A stretch of DNA of 64,000 bases from Leptospira sp. (lineage in GTDB: Bacteria; Spirochaetota; Leptospiria; Leptospirales; Leptospiraceae), in assembly GCA_027531445.1 (NCBI GenBank), contig JAPZRK010000002.1:1-64000 (forward strand), in the 5' to 3' direction. Position 1 is the first letter of the stretch, and each line of letters begins with the position of its first letter. A program made the translations under genes and the position numbers. The notes beneath the pieces were generated by a model. It was not told the origin of the DNA and did not search any database. It worked only from the letters and a program-made list of their open reading frames with translations. Of this stretch, positions 51,012 through 58,879 are shown one piece after another.

Positions 51012-51735
51012 TCTTCGCTATTTCATTTTATTGTTCACTTTGGCTATCGCTTTTGTCAGTTGTGCGACGTCGATTCGAGTGTATCGACCTTATCCTAGGG
51101 AGAACCCATATGAAGTGGTTTTGCCTCAACCGAAAGTTTCGATTACTGCGCCAGCACAATATCCTGAGCGATTTGCAAGTTATGATCCATTTTTGTTTCG
51201 CTTTACTGAGCTTAGCTTTTTGGAAATTGAATACAATCTTCAGAATGAATATGGAAGTCTACCTTATCTGATAAGAAAGGAACTTTCTATCCGACCAGAC
51301 AATTTCCCTAATTTACTCAAGGAAGGTGGGAAAATTGAGATTAAGGAATTTGTTTTGGACTCGACTGACCGTTGTTGGACGAATCTCGTATCCGTCAAAA
51401 TGAATGTAAATGTTCAGATTGGGCGCAGACCTCAAGAAACATTTTTCTACCAAGATCAAATCGAGTCCCACGTTACAGACTGTTTTTTATCGGGAAGTTC
51501 GATTCCTATTCTCCCCTTGATTCTCTATATCCCTTATGCTGGATTCCGTGGGAACCGTGAAGACCAACTCAATCAATTGGGTCGCAATGCAATCGAATCC
51601 TTCTTTACCTTTTTAGAAAACCGAAGTGGATATATCCAAAATTCAGAGAAACAAATCCCCATTCAAATGAATCCATCTAAATCAAATGACCCGATTCGTG
51701 ATCCCAAGATCAAAGAGATTATGGAGGGTTTATGA
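51001..51735 (+). CDS. lipoprotein, unknown function
   Basis: 244 aa. Signal peptide with lipobox AIAFVSC (Cys at about 21), then a beta-rich domain with two further Cys (TDRCWTNL and HVTDCFLSG) and a long helical C-terminal part. Its ATG lies inside the end of the beta-barrel gene (11-base overlap) and its last four bases overlap the next start (ATGA). Coupling on both sides suggests a stable envelope assembly with the barrel and the HEGGH protein. No family is recognised. Confidence 0.6.
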   Translation: MFFSLRYFILLFTLAIAFVSCATSIRVYRPYPRENPYEVVLPQPKVSITAPAQYPERFASYDPFLFRFTELSFLEIEYNLQNEYGSLPYLIRKELSIRPDNFPNLLKEGGKIEIKEFVLDSTDRCWTNLVSVKMNVNVQIGRRPQETFFYQDQIESHVTDCFLSGSSIPILPLILYIPYAGFRGNREDQLNQLGRNAIESFFTFLENRSGYIQNSEKQIPIQMNPSKSNDPIRDPKIKEIMEGL

Positions 51736-52604
51736 GGAGAAGGTTCCTAATTCTTTGGGTAATCTTGATCTTGATTCCACTGTTCATTTCCAATTGTTAT
51801 TCGATGCAGAAAAAATATAACTATGGAAACCCATATTTGGCTTCTCCCGATTTTGATCCGAGCGAGCCACAATTCGAAGAAGGGGAACCAGTTTGGATTG
51901 TCGATAAGTTAGGTCATTATTTTTTTTCCTTACCCTCCAAACTTATACTTTGGAGCTGGAAGATGGAAAGTCATGAAATTTCTGAAGAAACCAAAACAGT
52001 AATGAAAAATTACATACGAGAAAATAACCTGCGTGATGTAAAAGTTAGGTTCAATCAGTACGCGCCTCTTTCTGAATGGAAACGGCTTACAAAAAATGAA
52101 AGTATAAGCCCTTTTGCTCGTTATACGATAGGGATTTTTTCTTTGATTCCCTATACATTTTTACCCGAACGACTTCTAGCTGGCATTGTAGGTGGAGATC
52201 ATTACAATTCCTTTACAAATACCATAAATATATATTCAGATTCTCCAGCCGTTGCAATCCACGAAGGAGGTCACGCGAAAGATTTTTCACAACGAAAAGA
52301 GCGAACAGGTTATGCACTTGTATATGCCGTGCCCATTGTCGGACCTCTATATCATGAGGCACGCGCAAGTGACGATGCGCTCAACTACTTTGCTGAGAAA
52401 AATGAACGAAAGCACTTAGAAGAGTCCTATGAGATTCTAACGCCCGCATACTCTACCTATGTCGGAGGTTCGATCGCAAGTATATTTGTTGATCCCGTAA
52501 CAAGGTTTACGGTGATTCCAGGTCATTTAATTGGAAGGTACAAAAAAACAACGATCACTGACCAACTGAACGAAAGAAAGATTAAAAAGGATAATTTGCC
52601 ATAG
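51732..52604 (+). CDS. lipoprotein with HEGGH zinc-peptidase-like motif
   Basis: 290 aa. Signal peptide and lipobox (LILIPLFISNC). The central block SPAVAIHEGGHAKDFSQ contains HEGGH (about residues 177-181), the HExxH arrangement of zinc metallopeptidases; YHEARASDDALNYF some 30 residues later offers a candidate third ligand (Glu, about 208). A hydrophobic stretch (YTIGIFSLIPYTFLPERLLAGIVGG) precedes the motif. It does not match a peptidase family I know. A strong GGAGGG site precedes the ATG, which overlaps the previous stop. Its partner proteins are probably the two upstream envelope genes. Confidence 0.62.
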   Translation: MRRRFLILWVILILIPLFISNCYSMQKKYNYGNPYLASPDFDPSEPQFEEGEPVWIVDKLGHYFFSLPSKLILWSWKMESHEISEETKTVMKNYIRENNLRDVKVRFNQYAPLSEWKRLTKNESISPFARYTIGIFSLIPYTFLPERLLAGIVGGDHYNSFTNTINIYSDSPAVAIHEGGHAKDFSQRKERTGYALVYAVPIVGPLYHEARASDDALNYFAEKNERKHLEESYEILTPAYSTYVGGSIASIFVDPVTRFTVIPGHLIGRYKKTTITDQLNERKIKKDNLP

Positions 52605-53432
52605 ATGTCTAACTTCCAAAGGAAATTCTTTGCTCGAAGAGAAAAGTTAAATTCACTTTTATGTATCGGATTAGATCCGGAATGGGAAAAGTTACCTCAC
52701 CAATGTTTGAATTCCCAAACACCTTTATTCGAATTTTCTAAATCGATTATTTCTGCCACACATGAGTATGCAGTGGCGTGGAAGCCAAATATTGCATTCT
52801 TTGAAAGATTTGGATCAAAAGGATTTTCAGATTTTGAAAGGATCATTGATTACTGCAAAACAACCGACGAGACGATCCCAATCATTGCCGATGCAAAGCG
52901 GGGTGATCTTGCCAATACGGCCAAAGAATATGCAAAATATTATTTTGAAAGCCTCAAAGTAGATGCACTAACAATCAATGCGTATATGGGTAAAGATACA
53001 ATCATCCCTTATCTGGATATGGGTGGATTTGTTTTTATTCTCTGTCTTACATCCAATCCTTCTTCGGTTGAACTTCAAAAAATAAAGTTAGCGGATAACA
53101 TAACATTTTTTTATGAAGAAGTTTCTGACTTTTCGGCCAAACTCGAAGAATCCTATCCAGGGCAAATTGGTATCGTAATGGGTGGGACTCATCCGTCAGA
53201 GTTATGTAAGATCCGATTGAGACATCCGAATCTTCCATTTTTGATTCCAGGTTACGGAGCCCAAGGTGGAAGTTTAGAAGATATTTACCATGCGTGCGGA
53301 AAGAACTCGCTCATCAATTCTTCACGTGGTGTCACACTTCTAAGTAGGAATGATGATTATAAATCTCTTGCCTCAAAAAAAGCATCTGAAATCCAAGTAG
53401 AGTTCAACAAATTACTCTCTTCTAATGTCTAA
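52605..53432 (+). CDS. pyrF: orotidine 5'-phosphate decarboxylase, type 2
   Basis: 275 aa. LLCIGLDPEWEKLP opens the barrel; the active-site block IADAKRGDLANTAKEYAKYYF holds the D-x-K-x-x-D catalytic set, and GYGAQGGSLEDIY with NSSRGVTL binds the phosphate. It is the longer type 2 (archaeal/mycobacterial-like) enzyme of about 275 aa. It makes UMP in pyrimidine synthesis. It starts directly after the preceding stop, in the same run, although no metabolic link with the neighbouring envelope genes is obvious. Confidence 0.93.
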   Translation: MSNFQRKFFARREKLNSLLCIGLDPEWEKLPHQCLNSQTPLFEFSKSIISATHEYAVAWKPNIAFFERFGSKGFSDFERIIDYCKTTDETIPIIADAKRGDLANTAKEYAKYYFESLKVDALTINAYMGKDTIIPYLDMGGFVFILCLTSNPSSVELQKIKLADNITFFYEEVSDFSAKLEESYPGQIGIVMGGTHPSELCKIRLRHPNLPFLIPGYGAQGGSLEDIYHACGKNSLINSSRGVTLLSRNDDYKSLASKKASEIQVEFNKLLSSNV

Positions 53433-53453
53433 GTGATGGATAAAGGCGGTGTC

Positions 53454-54722
53454 GTGAAAGAAAAATTAGCAGTTATCGGTACAGGAATTTCTGGCCTTGG
53501 AGCCGCGTATTTTCTTTCAAAAGATTTTGACCTTACCGTTTATGAAAAAGCAGATTATATCGGTGGGCATACGAACACAGTTTATGTCAACGAAGATGAT
53601 CTAAAATTACCAATCGATACGGGGTTTATTGTCTTCAATCATGTGACGTATCCCAATTTAGTGCGATTGTTCAACACGCTGAACGTTCCCACAAAAAAAT
53701 CTGATATGTCATTTAGCGTTCAATACGCACCGACTGGATTGGAATTTTGTGGTTCAGGGTTAAATGAATTATTTGCACAAAGAAAGAATTTATTTAAGCC
53801 GAGCTATATCAAAATGCTCCTGCAAATCAATCGCTTTAACAACCAAGCTCCCAAGATATTAGATGATCCAAAATACGATGATTGGGATTTGGGTCGATAT
53901 ATGAAGGCAGAGGGATATGGAGATGATATCCTAAATTATTATTTGATACCGATGAGCTCCGCAGTTTGGTCAACACCACCAGATTTGATGTTGAGTTTCC
54001 CTGCAAAAACCTTAATTCGATTCTTTTATAACCATGGATTTTTGGGGCTCAGCACACAGCACCAATGGTGGACAGTCGACGGTGGATCAATTGAATATGT
54101 AAAACGAATTACAAAGTCTTTTCAAGATAACATCAAATTAAACAAAGGTGTTAGTCGGGTATCTCGTGAAAGTTCAAAGGTTCGCGTTACTTTGGAAGAT
54201 GGATCTTCGGAGCTTTTTGATAAAGTAGTGATGGCAACTCATGGGCATACATCGGCAAAATTGGTCGAAAATCCGACCCCTCTCGAAAAAGAATTGTTAC
54301 CATTGTATCGTTATCAAAAAAACACTGCCACCTTACACACAGATAATTCTGATATGCCAAAAATTAGGTCCATATGGTCGAGTTGGAATTACAAAATTAC
54401 CAAATCGGAAGATGGCAAAATTCACCCATATACAATTTATTGGATGAATCGATTACAAAATGTATCAAAAAAGAAGGATTATTTTTTGACGATCAATGAT
54501 CCCTCGCGAATCAAACGCGATCATATTCTAAGGGAAATTGAATATGAACACCCTCTTTTCTCAGTAGAGGCTTCTGCAGGTCAGAATAAATTGCCTTTGT
54601 TAAATGAGGAAGGTCCGATTTTTTATGCAGGTGCTTACTTTCGATATGGATTTCATGAAGATGGATTTCTTTCTGCCGTGAATGTGGCAAAAGCGATTTT
54701 AAAGAGAGACCCTTGGATTTAA
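53454..54722 (+). CDS. FAD-dependent amine oxidase-like protein (COG2907)
   Basis: 422 aa from GTG 53454, chosen because AAAGG lies seven bases upstream; earlier GTG/ATG codons at 53433 and 53436 have no site. The N-terminal GTGISGLGAAYFLS and YEKADYIGGHTNTV are the FAD-binding motif and the amine-oxidase ExxxxxGG continuation. Later, IDTGFIVFNHVTYPNL and SVEASAGQNKLP and YAGAYFRYGFHEDGFLSA are typical of COG2907 proteins. They are usually adjacent to DUF1365 and cyclopropane-synthase-like genes, exactly as here, and appear to modify fatty acyl chains. The exact reaction is unknown. Confidence 0.85.
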   Translation: MKEKLAVIGTGISGLGAAYFLSKDFDLTVYEKADYIGGHTNTVYVNEDDLKLPIDTGFIVFNHVTYPNLVRLFNTLNVPTKKSDMSFSVQYAPTGLEFCGSGLNELFAQRKNLFKPSYIKMLLQINRFNNQAPKILDDPKYDDWDLGRYMKAEGYGDDILNYYLIPMSSAVWSTPPDLMLSFPAKTLIRFFYNHGFLGLSTQHQWWTVDGGSIEYVKRITKSFQDNIKLNKGVSRVSRESSKVRVTLEDGSSELFDKVVMATHGHTSAKLVENPTPLEKELLPLYRYQKNTATLHTDNSDMPKIRSIWSSWNYKITKSEDGKIHPYTIYWMNRLQNVSKKKDYFLTINDPSRIKRDHILREIEYEHPLFSVEASAGQNKLPLLNEEGPIFYAGAYFRYGFHEDGFLSAVNVAKAILKRDPWI

Positions 54723-55537
54723 ATTCTTCAATCTTTCATGCAGTTGTAACGCATAGTAGGGCATTCCCTATCGTGAATCGGTTTCGCTATAAAGTAGGAA
54801 CTTTTCTCCTTGATGTGGAGGAGCTTCCAGAGTTAGGTGAAAAGATCCGATTTTTCGGTTACAATCGATTTTCACTTTTTTCCTTTCTGGATAAAGATCA
54901 TCTGCGATTTGGAGAAGGAGATTTTTATACACAAATTAAATCCTTTCTTATCGCCTCTGGGATCAAGGAGGAGATAGGTAAAATTTATCTTCTAACTAAT
55001 CTTCGCGTTTTGGGTTATGTTTTTAATCCAGTTAGTTTCTACTTCTGTTTTTCATCATCTGGCAATCATGTTTGTTCAATCGCAGAAGTAGGGAATACTT
55101 TCGGAGAAATCAAACCTTATGTTGGTTTGGTGAAAGAGGGAGTGAAAGGAACGATTTCTGATCCAGAAACCCACCTTAGAGTGAAGAAGAATTTTTATGT
55201 TTCTCCTTTTATCCCGCTCGATTCGGAATTTGAATTTCGATTAAACTTTCCGAAAAGCCATTTGGCAATCGGAGTAGATTCTTGGGAGGACGGGAAAAGA
55301 GTTCTTACGACAGCATACCTTGGTGAAAAAAAAATCTTTTCGTCAAAAAACTTGTTCATTCTTTTCTGCCGATATCCATTTATAACCGTCCAAATAATAG
55401 TTCTCATTCATTGGCAAGCAATGAAGTTATGGATGAAAAAAATTCCGTACATCAAAAAATACGAAAATTTAGACCAACAGACAGGAGTCACCCTTGGAGA
55501 AGTCAGCGAACCAATCTCTCTTGGAAAATTCAATTGA
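54713..55537 (+). CDS. DUF1365 protein
   Basis: 274 aa from TTG 54713, overlapping the oxidase gene by ten bases. SSIFHAVVTHSRAFPIVNRFRYKVG and NLRVLGYVFNPVSFYFCF are the diagnostic N-terminal and central blocks of DUF1365 (COG3496). LFILFCRYPFITVQIIVLIHWQAMKLW near the C terminus is a likely membrane-associated helix. The function is unknown, but the family consistently co-occurs with COG2907 oxidases and Cfa-type methyltransferases, suggesting a role in delivering or processing the modified lipid. Confidence 0.85.
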   Translation: MDLNSSIFHAVVTHSRAFPIVNRFRYKVGTFLLDVEELPELGEKIRFFGYNRFSLFSFLDKDHLRFGEGDFYTQIKSFLIASGIKEEIGKIYLLTNLRVLGYVFNPVSFYFCFSSSGNHVCSIAEVGNTFGEIKPYVGLVKEGVKGTISDPETHLRVKKNFYVSPFIPLDSEFEFRLNFPKSHLAIGVDSWEDGKRVLTTAYLGEKKIFSSKNLFILFCRYPFITVQIIVLIHWQAMKLWMKKIPYIKKYENLDQQTGVTLGEVSEPISLGKFN

Positions 55538-56810
55538 GCCCGGCATTTTAAGCCAAATAGAAACAGCCTCTGTTGGGAAACAGTATGCGCTATACCAGAG
55601 CATTTTTTTCAAAGCACTTGGGAATATGAAACGTGGATCGGTGAGACTCATCCTTCCAGATGGTTCCCAAGGAAGCCTTGGTGACCCAAAGTCTGCATTT
55701 GATCCCAAGTTTCACTCGGCGATCATGCACATCAAAAATCCAAAGTTCTTCAAGCGAGCAGTATTACATGGAGATATAGGATTTTCAGAATCTTATCTAA
55801 TGGGTGAGTGGGAAACCGACTCAATTGAAAATGTTATTTCATGGTTCATCCTGAACGTTGATGATTCACCAAGTCTATCTGGCGCTAAAAAAAAGCTTTT
55901 CCATCTCGACCTCTTCAACCTCGGTAATAAATTTTTACACTTTTTACGTCGCAATACCCAAAGAAACAGCAAAAAGAACATCGTTGAACATTACGATCTC
56001 GGTAATAGTTTTTATAAGCTTTTTTTAGATCCAACCATGACTTATAGTTCAGCATACTTTGAATCGATGGATCAAAGCCTTGAGGCTGCCCAAACAGCCA
56101 AAGTGGAACGTTTGTGCCAAAAGCTTCGATTGAATGCGGCAGACCATTTGTTGGAAATCGGAAGTGGATGGGGATATCTTTCCGTCTATGCGGCAAAAAA
56201 ATTTGGATGCCGAGTAACGACGGTTACACTTTCAGAGGAACAATTCCGTTTTGCTAGTGAAAAAATCAAAAGTGAGGGTGTCGAACACCTTGTTGAGATT
56301 CGTATACAAGACTATCGAGATATCACAGGCACATACACAAAGGTCGTATCAGTTGAGATGTTAGAAGCTGTAGGTGATGCTTTTTACGAATCATTTTTTC
56401 GAAAGTGCCAAGAGGTTCTCACTCCAAATGGTCTGATGGCGTTACAAGTGATTACTTGTCCAGACTCGCGTTTTCAATCATTCAAAACAGGTATCGATTT
56501 CATACAAAAGCACATCTTTCCAGGTTCGTTACTTCCATCTGTCGGAAGAATGAATGAAGCTATCAACAAAACTGGTGATATGTATCTCTTCCATTTGGAA
56601 GATATGGGTCAAAGTTATGTGAAGACTCTTCGACTATGGTTAAACGCGTTCGATGAAAACATAACTCTCGTCCGTAGCCAAGGTTACAGCGAAACGTTCA
56701 TTCGAAAATGGAGATACTATCTTGCATATTGTGCGGCCGCCTTTCATATGAGAAATATCAGTGTTGTCCAAATGGTTTACACTCGGCCGAATAATTTGGA
56801 ACTTTCTTAA
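55494..56810 (+). CDS. cyclopropane-fatty-acyl-phospholipid synthase family methyltransferase
   Basis: 438 aa from TTG 55494, which has AGGAG six bases upstream and overlaps the DUF1365 gene by 44 bases. NIVEHYDLGNSFYKLFLDPTMTYSSAYF is the classic Cfa entry, LLEIGSGWGYLSVYAAKKFG the SAM-binding motif, and QDYRDITGTYTKVVSVEMLEAVG the catalytic block. YIFPGSLLPSVG-like and WRYYLAYCAAAFHMRNISVVQMV complete the family pattern. It probably methylates or cyclopropanates an unsaturated acyl chain; the neighbours suggest a more complex product than plain cyclopropane. Confidence 0.9.
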   Translation: MEKSANQSLLENSIEPGILSQIETASVGKQYALYQSIFFKALGNMKRGSVRLILPDGSQGSLGDPKSAFDPKFHSAIMHIKNPKFFKRAVLHGDIGFSESYLMGEWETDSIENVISWFILNVDDSPSLSGAKKKLFHLDLFNLGNKFLHFLRRNTQRNSKKNIVEHYDLGNSFYKLFLDPTMTYSSAYFESMDQSLEAAQTAKVERLCQKLRLNAADHLLEIGSGWGYLSVYAAKKFGCRVTTVTLSEEQFRFASEKIKSEGVEHLVEIRIQDYRDITGTYTKVVSVEMLEAVGDAFYESFFRKCQEVLTPNGLMALQVITCPDSRFQSFKTGIDFIQKHIFPGSLLPSVGRMNEAINKTGDMYLFHLEDMGQSYVKTLRLWLNAFDENITLVRSQGYSETFIRKWRYYLAYCAAAFHMRNISVVQMVYTRPNNLELS

Positions 56811-56878
56811 TAGAAAGATTGTTTTTCTTATTCGAAAAACGGATTGCAATCAGTTTGGATTTTTTGTAAAGTCGGAAC

Positions 56879-57325
56879 ATGAGAGAAACACGATCTGTTT
56901 TTGAATTTGATGAACCAGTGGATAGACTTTGGCAAGCCATCACAGTTTACGAAGTTCTCGTACATTGGCTCGCTGACGAAGTGAGAGGGAGACCTAGAGA
57001 AGGTGCTGATTTCTCTTGGACATGGCACCTTGGTATAGAAGGAAACTTTACATCTCACGGTACATATAAAAAAATTGTACCTGGCAAAGAACTTATAATG
57101 GAGTGGAAAGACCATCCCGCTGGCGATATCTTTTTACAATTGATCTTTGATTCTCTCTCTCCGAACACCTCTCAGCTAACGATCATTAACGGTGGATTCC
57201 CGAATTCAGATGCATTTGATGTATGGTTAGACGGTGCAAAAGAAGGTTGGGATAGTCAAGTTCACAAGTTGATTGATTTTTTAAAAGAAAACAAAGACTT
57301 CTCCCAATTTTTGAAAAAGGTTTGA
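56879..57325 (+). CDS. SRPBCC/AHSA1-domain protein
   Basis: 148 aa. The START-like AHSA1 fold is recognised from RSVFEFDEPVDRLWQAITVYEVLVHWLADEV at the start, HGTYKKIVPGKELIMEWKDHPAGD and the final helix WDSQVHKLIDFLKEN. Such proteins bind hydrophobic ligands or partner proteins; no enzymatic residue is evident. It follows cfa by 68 bases and is probably separately expressed. An inverted repeat lies after it. Confidence 0.82.
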   Translation: MRETRSVFEFDEPVDRLWQAITVYEVLVHWLADEVRGRPREGADFSWTWHLGIEGNFTSHGTYKKIVPGKELIMEWKDHPAGDIFLQLIFDSLSPNTSQLTIINGGFPNSDAFDVWLDGAKEGWDSQVHKLIDFLKENKDFSQFLKKV

Positions 57326-57331
57326 TCTCTC

Positions 57332-57366
57332 GAACCCTTCTAAAATCATGGTAAAAGTAAGGGTTC
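57332..57366. repeat. inverted repeat between two genes
   Basis: GAACCCTT and AAGGGTTC are perfect eight-base arms around a 19-base loop. It lies seven bases after the AHSA1 stop and just before the strong GGAGGG site of the next gene. It could be a weak terminator or a control hairpin for the downstream start. Confidence 0.45.
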
Positions 57367-57382
57367 ATGAGGAGGGTCTACA

Positions 57383-57745
57383 ATGGGATATCCAGAATTA
57401 GAAACCTATTTCCAGAGGCTAACTGATATTACGGATCGTATTGCAATGATGAACAGTCACTTTGATGCGACTCCAGATTTAGATATACCGATGTTACTAG
57501 AATTTCACGAGGACATAGAGTCCATTGCTTGGGAATCAACAGAGCGTGAATACTATGAGTTGTTTACGAGTTACTTTACATTTCATGTAAAGACTGTTGA
57601 AGAAATCATACAAGAGGCACGCGAAATTCTCAATCCAGAAAATCGTGAGTATGTTAAAAAGTTAGTCCAACAAGTTAAAGCCGCAGATGAATGGTTTCTC
57701 GGTTTGAAAAAAAGACGCAAGATCTTAAGAACGCAAGTCGCTTAA
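57383..57745 (+). CDS. small helical protein, unknown function
   Basis: 120 aa. All-helical and acidic, with long amphipathic stretches (LQLEFHEDIESIAWESTEREYYELF-type region, VKTVEEIIQEAREILNPENREYVKKLVQQVKAA). No signal peptide, membrane helix or family is recognised. The GGAGGGTCTACA site before ATG 57383 is one of the strongest ribosome sites in the window. A hairpin follows the stop, so it appears to be a one-gene unit. Confidence 0.6.
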   Translation: MGYPELETYFQRLTDITDRIAMMNSHFDATPDLDIPMLLEFHEDIESIAWESTEREYYELFTSYFTFHVKTVEEIIQEAREILNPENREYVKKLVQQVKAADEWFLGLKKRRKILRTQVA

Positions 57746-57755
57746 TTGATAAATC

Positions 57756-57775
57756 TCTCCGGAGAAATCCGGAGA
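57756..57775 (+). terminator. hairpin terminator candidate
   Basis: TCTCCGG and CCGGAGA form a GC-rich seven-pair stem with loop AGAAAT, eleven bases after the stop at 57745, followed by TGATTT. The T tract is short, so termination may be partial. Confidence 0.5.
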
Positions 57776-57826
57776 TGATTTCCCCAATTGCTTTACATTT
57801 CTTAGCCGTATGATTCTATTTACAGA

Positions 57827-58879
57827 ATGAGAAGGCAAGAGTTTCTCCTTTACCCGTTATTTCTATTCGCAGTCCTAATGTTGATCGATCAGATCTTTAG
57901 GATACCGTACATTCAATTACTTACCAAATTAGACTTAACGCCCGTTAACTACGAAGCCAAAAATGACCTCTTAAAAAAAATCCTAAACTCCAAAGATCAG
58001 CCTAGAAAGAAAAAGTTAATGCTGATACTTGGTTCCTCCCGACTTCTCTACTTTGATGCGGCAGATCTTTCGGCATTCTATCCTGATTGGGAAATTTATA
58101 ACCTGTCTTCTGCGGTGACCACTCCAGCCTATTACGACTTTAACCTTACAAAAATTTTGGACGCTGGCATCAAACCGGATCTTGTGATCATGGAAACAGA
58201 TCCAAATCAGTTTAATCAAAACTCAGTATTTAAAATTTCCAATCTCACATTTAGTTTTGATCTGCCTTACGTTGTTTCAAATTTAGATTTATTTGGAAAA
58301 GACCATTTTTCATTCTTTCTGGGACGCAGACTATTTGCGATTGGAACTTATAAACCCTATTTGGATCAGATGTGGAGAAATTATACCAATCCGAATTTAG
58401 CTGGCTTTATCGGTATGAGACAAACGACATACGATCACATCATAAATACAAATGGGCATGGACTTTCACCTATAGATAATTATGTGGAAAAAGATGCAAA
58501 TGTTCTTGAGCTGACGAGCCATAGAACATTGGATTGGCTGTTTGCATATTATAAACAAAGTGACATGCAATTTGGATTTTATCGGAAAATTTTGGAACGA
58601 CTCCAATTGGAGCAGATCAAATCCATTATTATCTGGCCCGTATCATCTCCCAATTTTGAAAAACTTGTGGAAGGCCAACCATCAGTGAAAGGGTGGGAGG
58701 CTAGAATGGACGAGCTCTCCAATAGGTATTCAAATCCTATACTCAAGTTAAAAGGTGATGCGAATTACTCTTGCAATGCGTTTGCCGATGGCGGTCACAT
58801 TTCTAAGGAGTGCTACCATTCTTTAATGAGGGCGATTCTATTGGAATACTTTCGTCGGTATGAACCGTCTCGTCTATAA
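57827..58879 (+). CDS. DUF1574 (leptospiral SGNH-like) membrane-anchored protein
   Basis: 350 aa. One N-terminal membrane helix (FLLYPLFLFAVLMLIDQIF) is followed by a domain with KLMLILGSSRLLYFDAADL and LDAGIKPDLVIMETDPNQFNQNS. GSSR at the first strand and the E-x-D/N pattern later are typical of the DUF1574 family, which is largely leptospiral and distantly resembles SGNH hydrolases, with the G-x-S motif at the nucleophile position. Known members are thought to modify surface glycans, but this is not established. The C terminus overlaps the opposing peptidase gene by 77 bases. Confidence 0.75.
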   Translation: MRRQEFLLYPLFLFAVLMLIDQIFRIPYIQLLTKLDLTPVNYEAKNDLLKKILNSKDQPRKKKLMLILGSSRLLYFDAADLSAFYPDWEIYNLSSAVTTPAYYDFNLTKILDAGIKPDLVIMETDPNQFNQNSVFKISNLTFSFDLPYVVSNLDLFGKDHFSFFLGRRLFAIGTYKPYLDQMWRNYTNPNLAGFIGMRQTTYDHIINTNGHGLSPIDNYVEKDANVLELTSHRTLDWLFAYYKQSDMQFGFYRKILERLQLEQIKSIIIWPVSSPNFEKLVEGQPSVKGWEARMDELSNRYSNPILKLKGDANYSCNAFADGGHISKECYHSLMRAILLEYFRRYEPSRL

